DNA of 5,688 nt, from the NCBI GenBank assembly GCA_027449805.1, contig DAIDKY010000004.1, positions 1 to 5,688 of the forward strand, in the 5' to 3' direction. The notes under the pieces were generated by a model. That model made no database searches and was not told the origin of the DNA. It was given only the letters and a program-made list of their open reading frames with translations. Positions 5,674 to 5,688 of this stretch are shown here, piece after piece; within the stretch, counting starts at the first letter, position 1; every line of letters begins with the position of its first letter. A program made the position numbers and the translations under genes. Origin of the DNA: a bacterium. GTDB lineage: Bacteria > Patescibacteriota > Saccharimonadia > UBA4664.

Positions 5674-5688
5674 ACTGCGTTCGTACGC
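5609..5688 (+). CDS. N-terminus of a protein running off the window, possibly FemA/FemB-like
   Basis: The frame starting at the ATG 5609-5611 is open to the window edge and reads MTLVLQPLTSKEELNEFLAR and a little further. A hydrophobic strand followed by a charged helix with a SKEE.NEF pattern resembles the opening of FemA/FemB/FemX-type aminoacyl transferases, but 26 residues are too few to be sure; GNAT-like proteins can begin similarly. An in-frame ATG at 5591 is an alternative start. Neither has a Shine-Dalgarno sequence. From 5609 the overlap with the aminotransferase gene would be 65 bases, unusually long, although the overlapped C-terminal tail of that enzyme is past its last conserved motif. 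If FemAB-like, it would fit the peptidoglycan theme of the divergent Mur ligase. Confidence 0.4.
   Translation, partial: MTLVLQPLTSKEELNEFLARPELRSY

Noticed and set aside
1..5688. Mobile elements, CRISPR, defence genes or RNA genes
   Set aside because: No transposase or integrase motifs, spaced direct repeats or tRNA-like cloverleaf were seen. Nearly every base falls in a housekeeping or envelope gene.

Overview
The window looks like chromosomal housekeeping DNA from a Patescibacteria (candidate phyla radiation) bacterium, most likely near Saccharibacteria. This is judged from protein style only: the GroEL N-terminus begins MAKKIYYDDDAR and has extra residues before the ATP-binding DGTTT motif, GroES is short, and the MurE-like ligase is short and lacks most of the usual N-terminal domain. 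Base composition looks close to half G+C by eye. TGA is used as a stop codon (phosphohexomutase and aminotransferase genes), which argues against the UGA-glycine code of Gracilibacteria/Absconditabacteria. The taxonomy is an inference that a GroEL search would settle.

Layout. Four genes run leftward. Reading in their direction from 4405, they are a MurE-like Mur ligase (4405-3101), a phosphomannomutase/phosphoglucomutase (3096-1741, only 4 bases after the ligase), groES (1686-1423) and groEL (from 1430, running off the left edge). Between the mutase stop and groES lie 54 bases that carry a near-consensus CIRCE operator laid over a good sigma70-type promoter. The chaperonin pair is therefore very probably an HrcA-repressed heat-shock transcription unit with its own promoter, placed directly behind a two-gene envelope-precursor unit. 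groES and groEL overlap by 8 bases, and the groEL ribosome binding site is written into the last codons of groES.

The rightward unit starts 23 bases from the Mur ligase start codon. It holds a DegT/DnrJ/EryC1/StrS-family PLP aminotransferase (4429-5673), overlapped at its 3' end by the start of another reading frame that leaves the window (from about 5609). That frame may be a FemA/FemB-like protein, but the call is weak. The divergent 23-bp spacer is AT-rich, shows no Shine-Dalgarno sequence on either side, and has overlapping -10-like hexamers, which suggests back-to-back leaderless promoters.

Functionally, the ligase, the mutase and the aminotransferase all point to cell-envelope precursor synthesis (peptidoglycan stem peptide, activated sugars, amino-sugars), and GroES/GroEL fold proteins. 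I see no mobile element, CRISPR array, tRNA, rRNA or clear intrinsic terminator. There is no stretch over 300 bases without a gene. I found no convincing undescribed system. The most interesting points are the compact HrcA-type control region, the divergent leaderless-looking promoter, the MurE-like enzyme with altered amino-acid-binding motifs, and a GroES without the roof hairpin.
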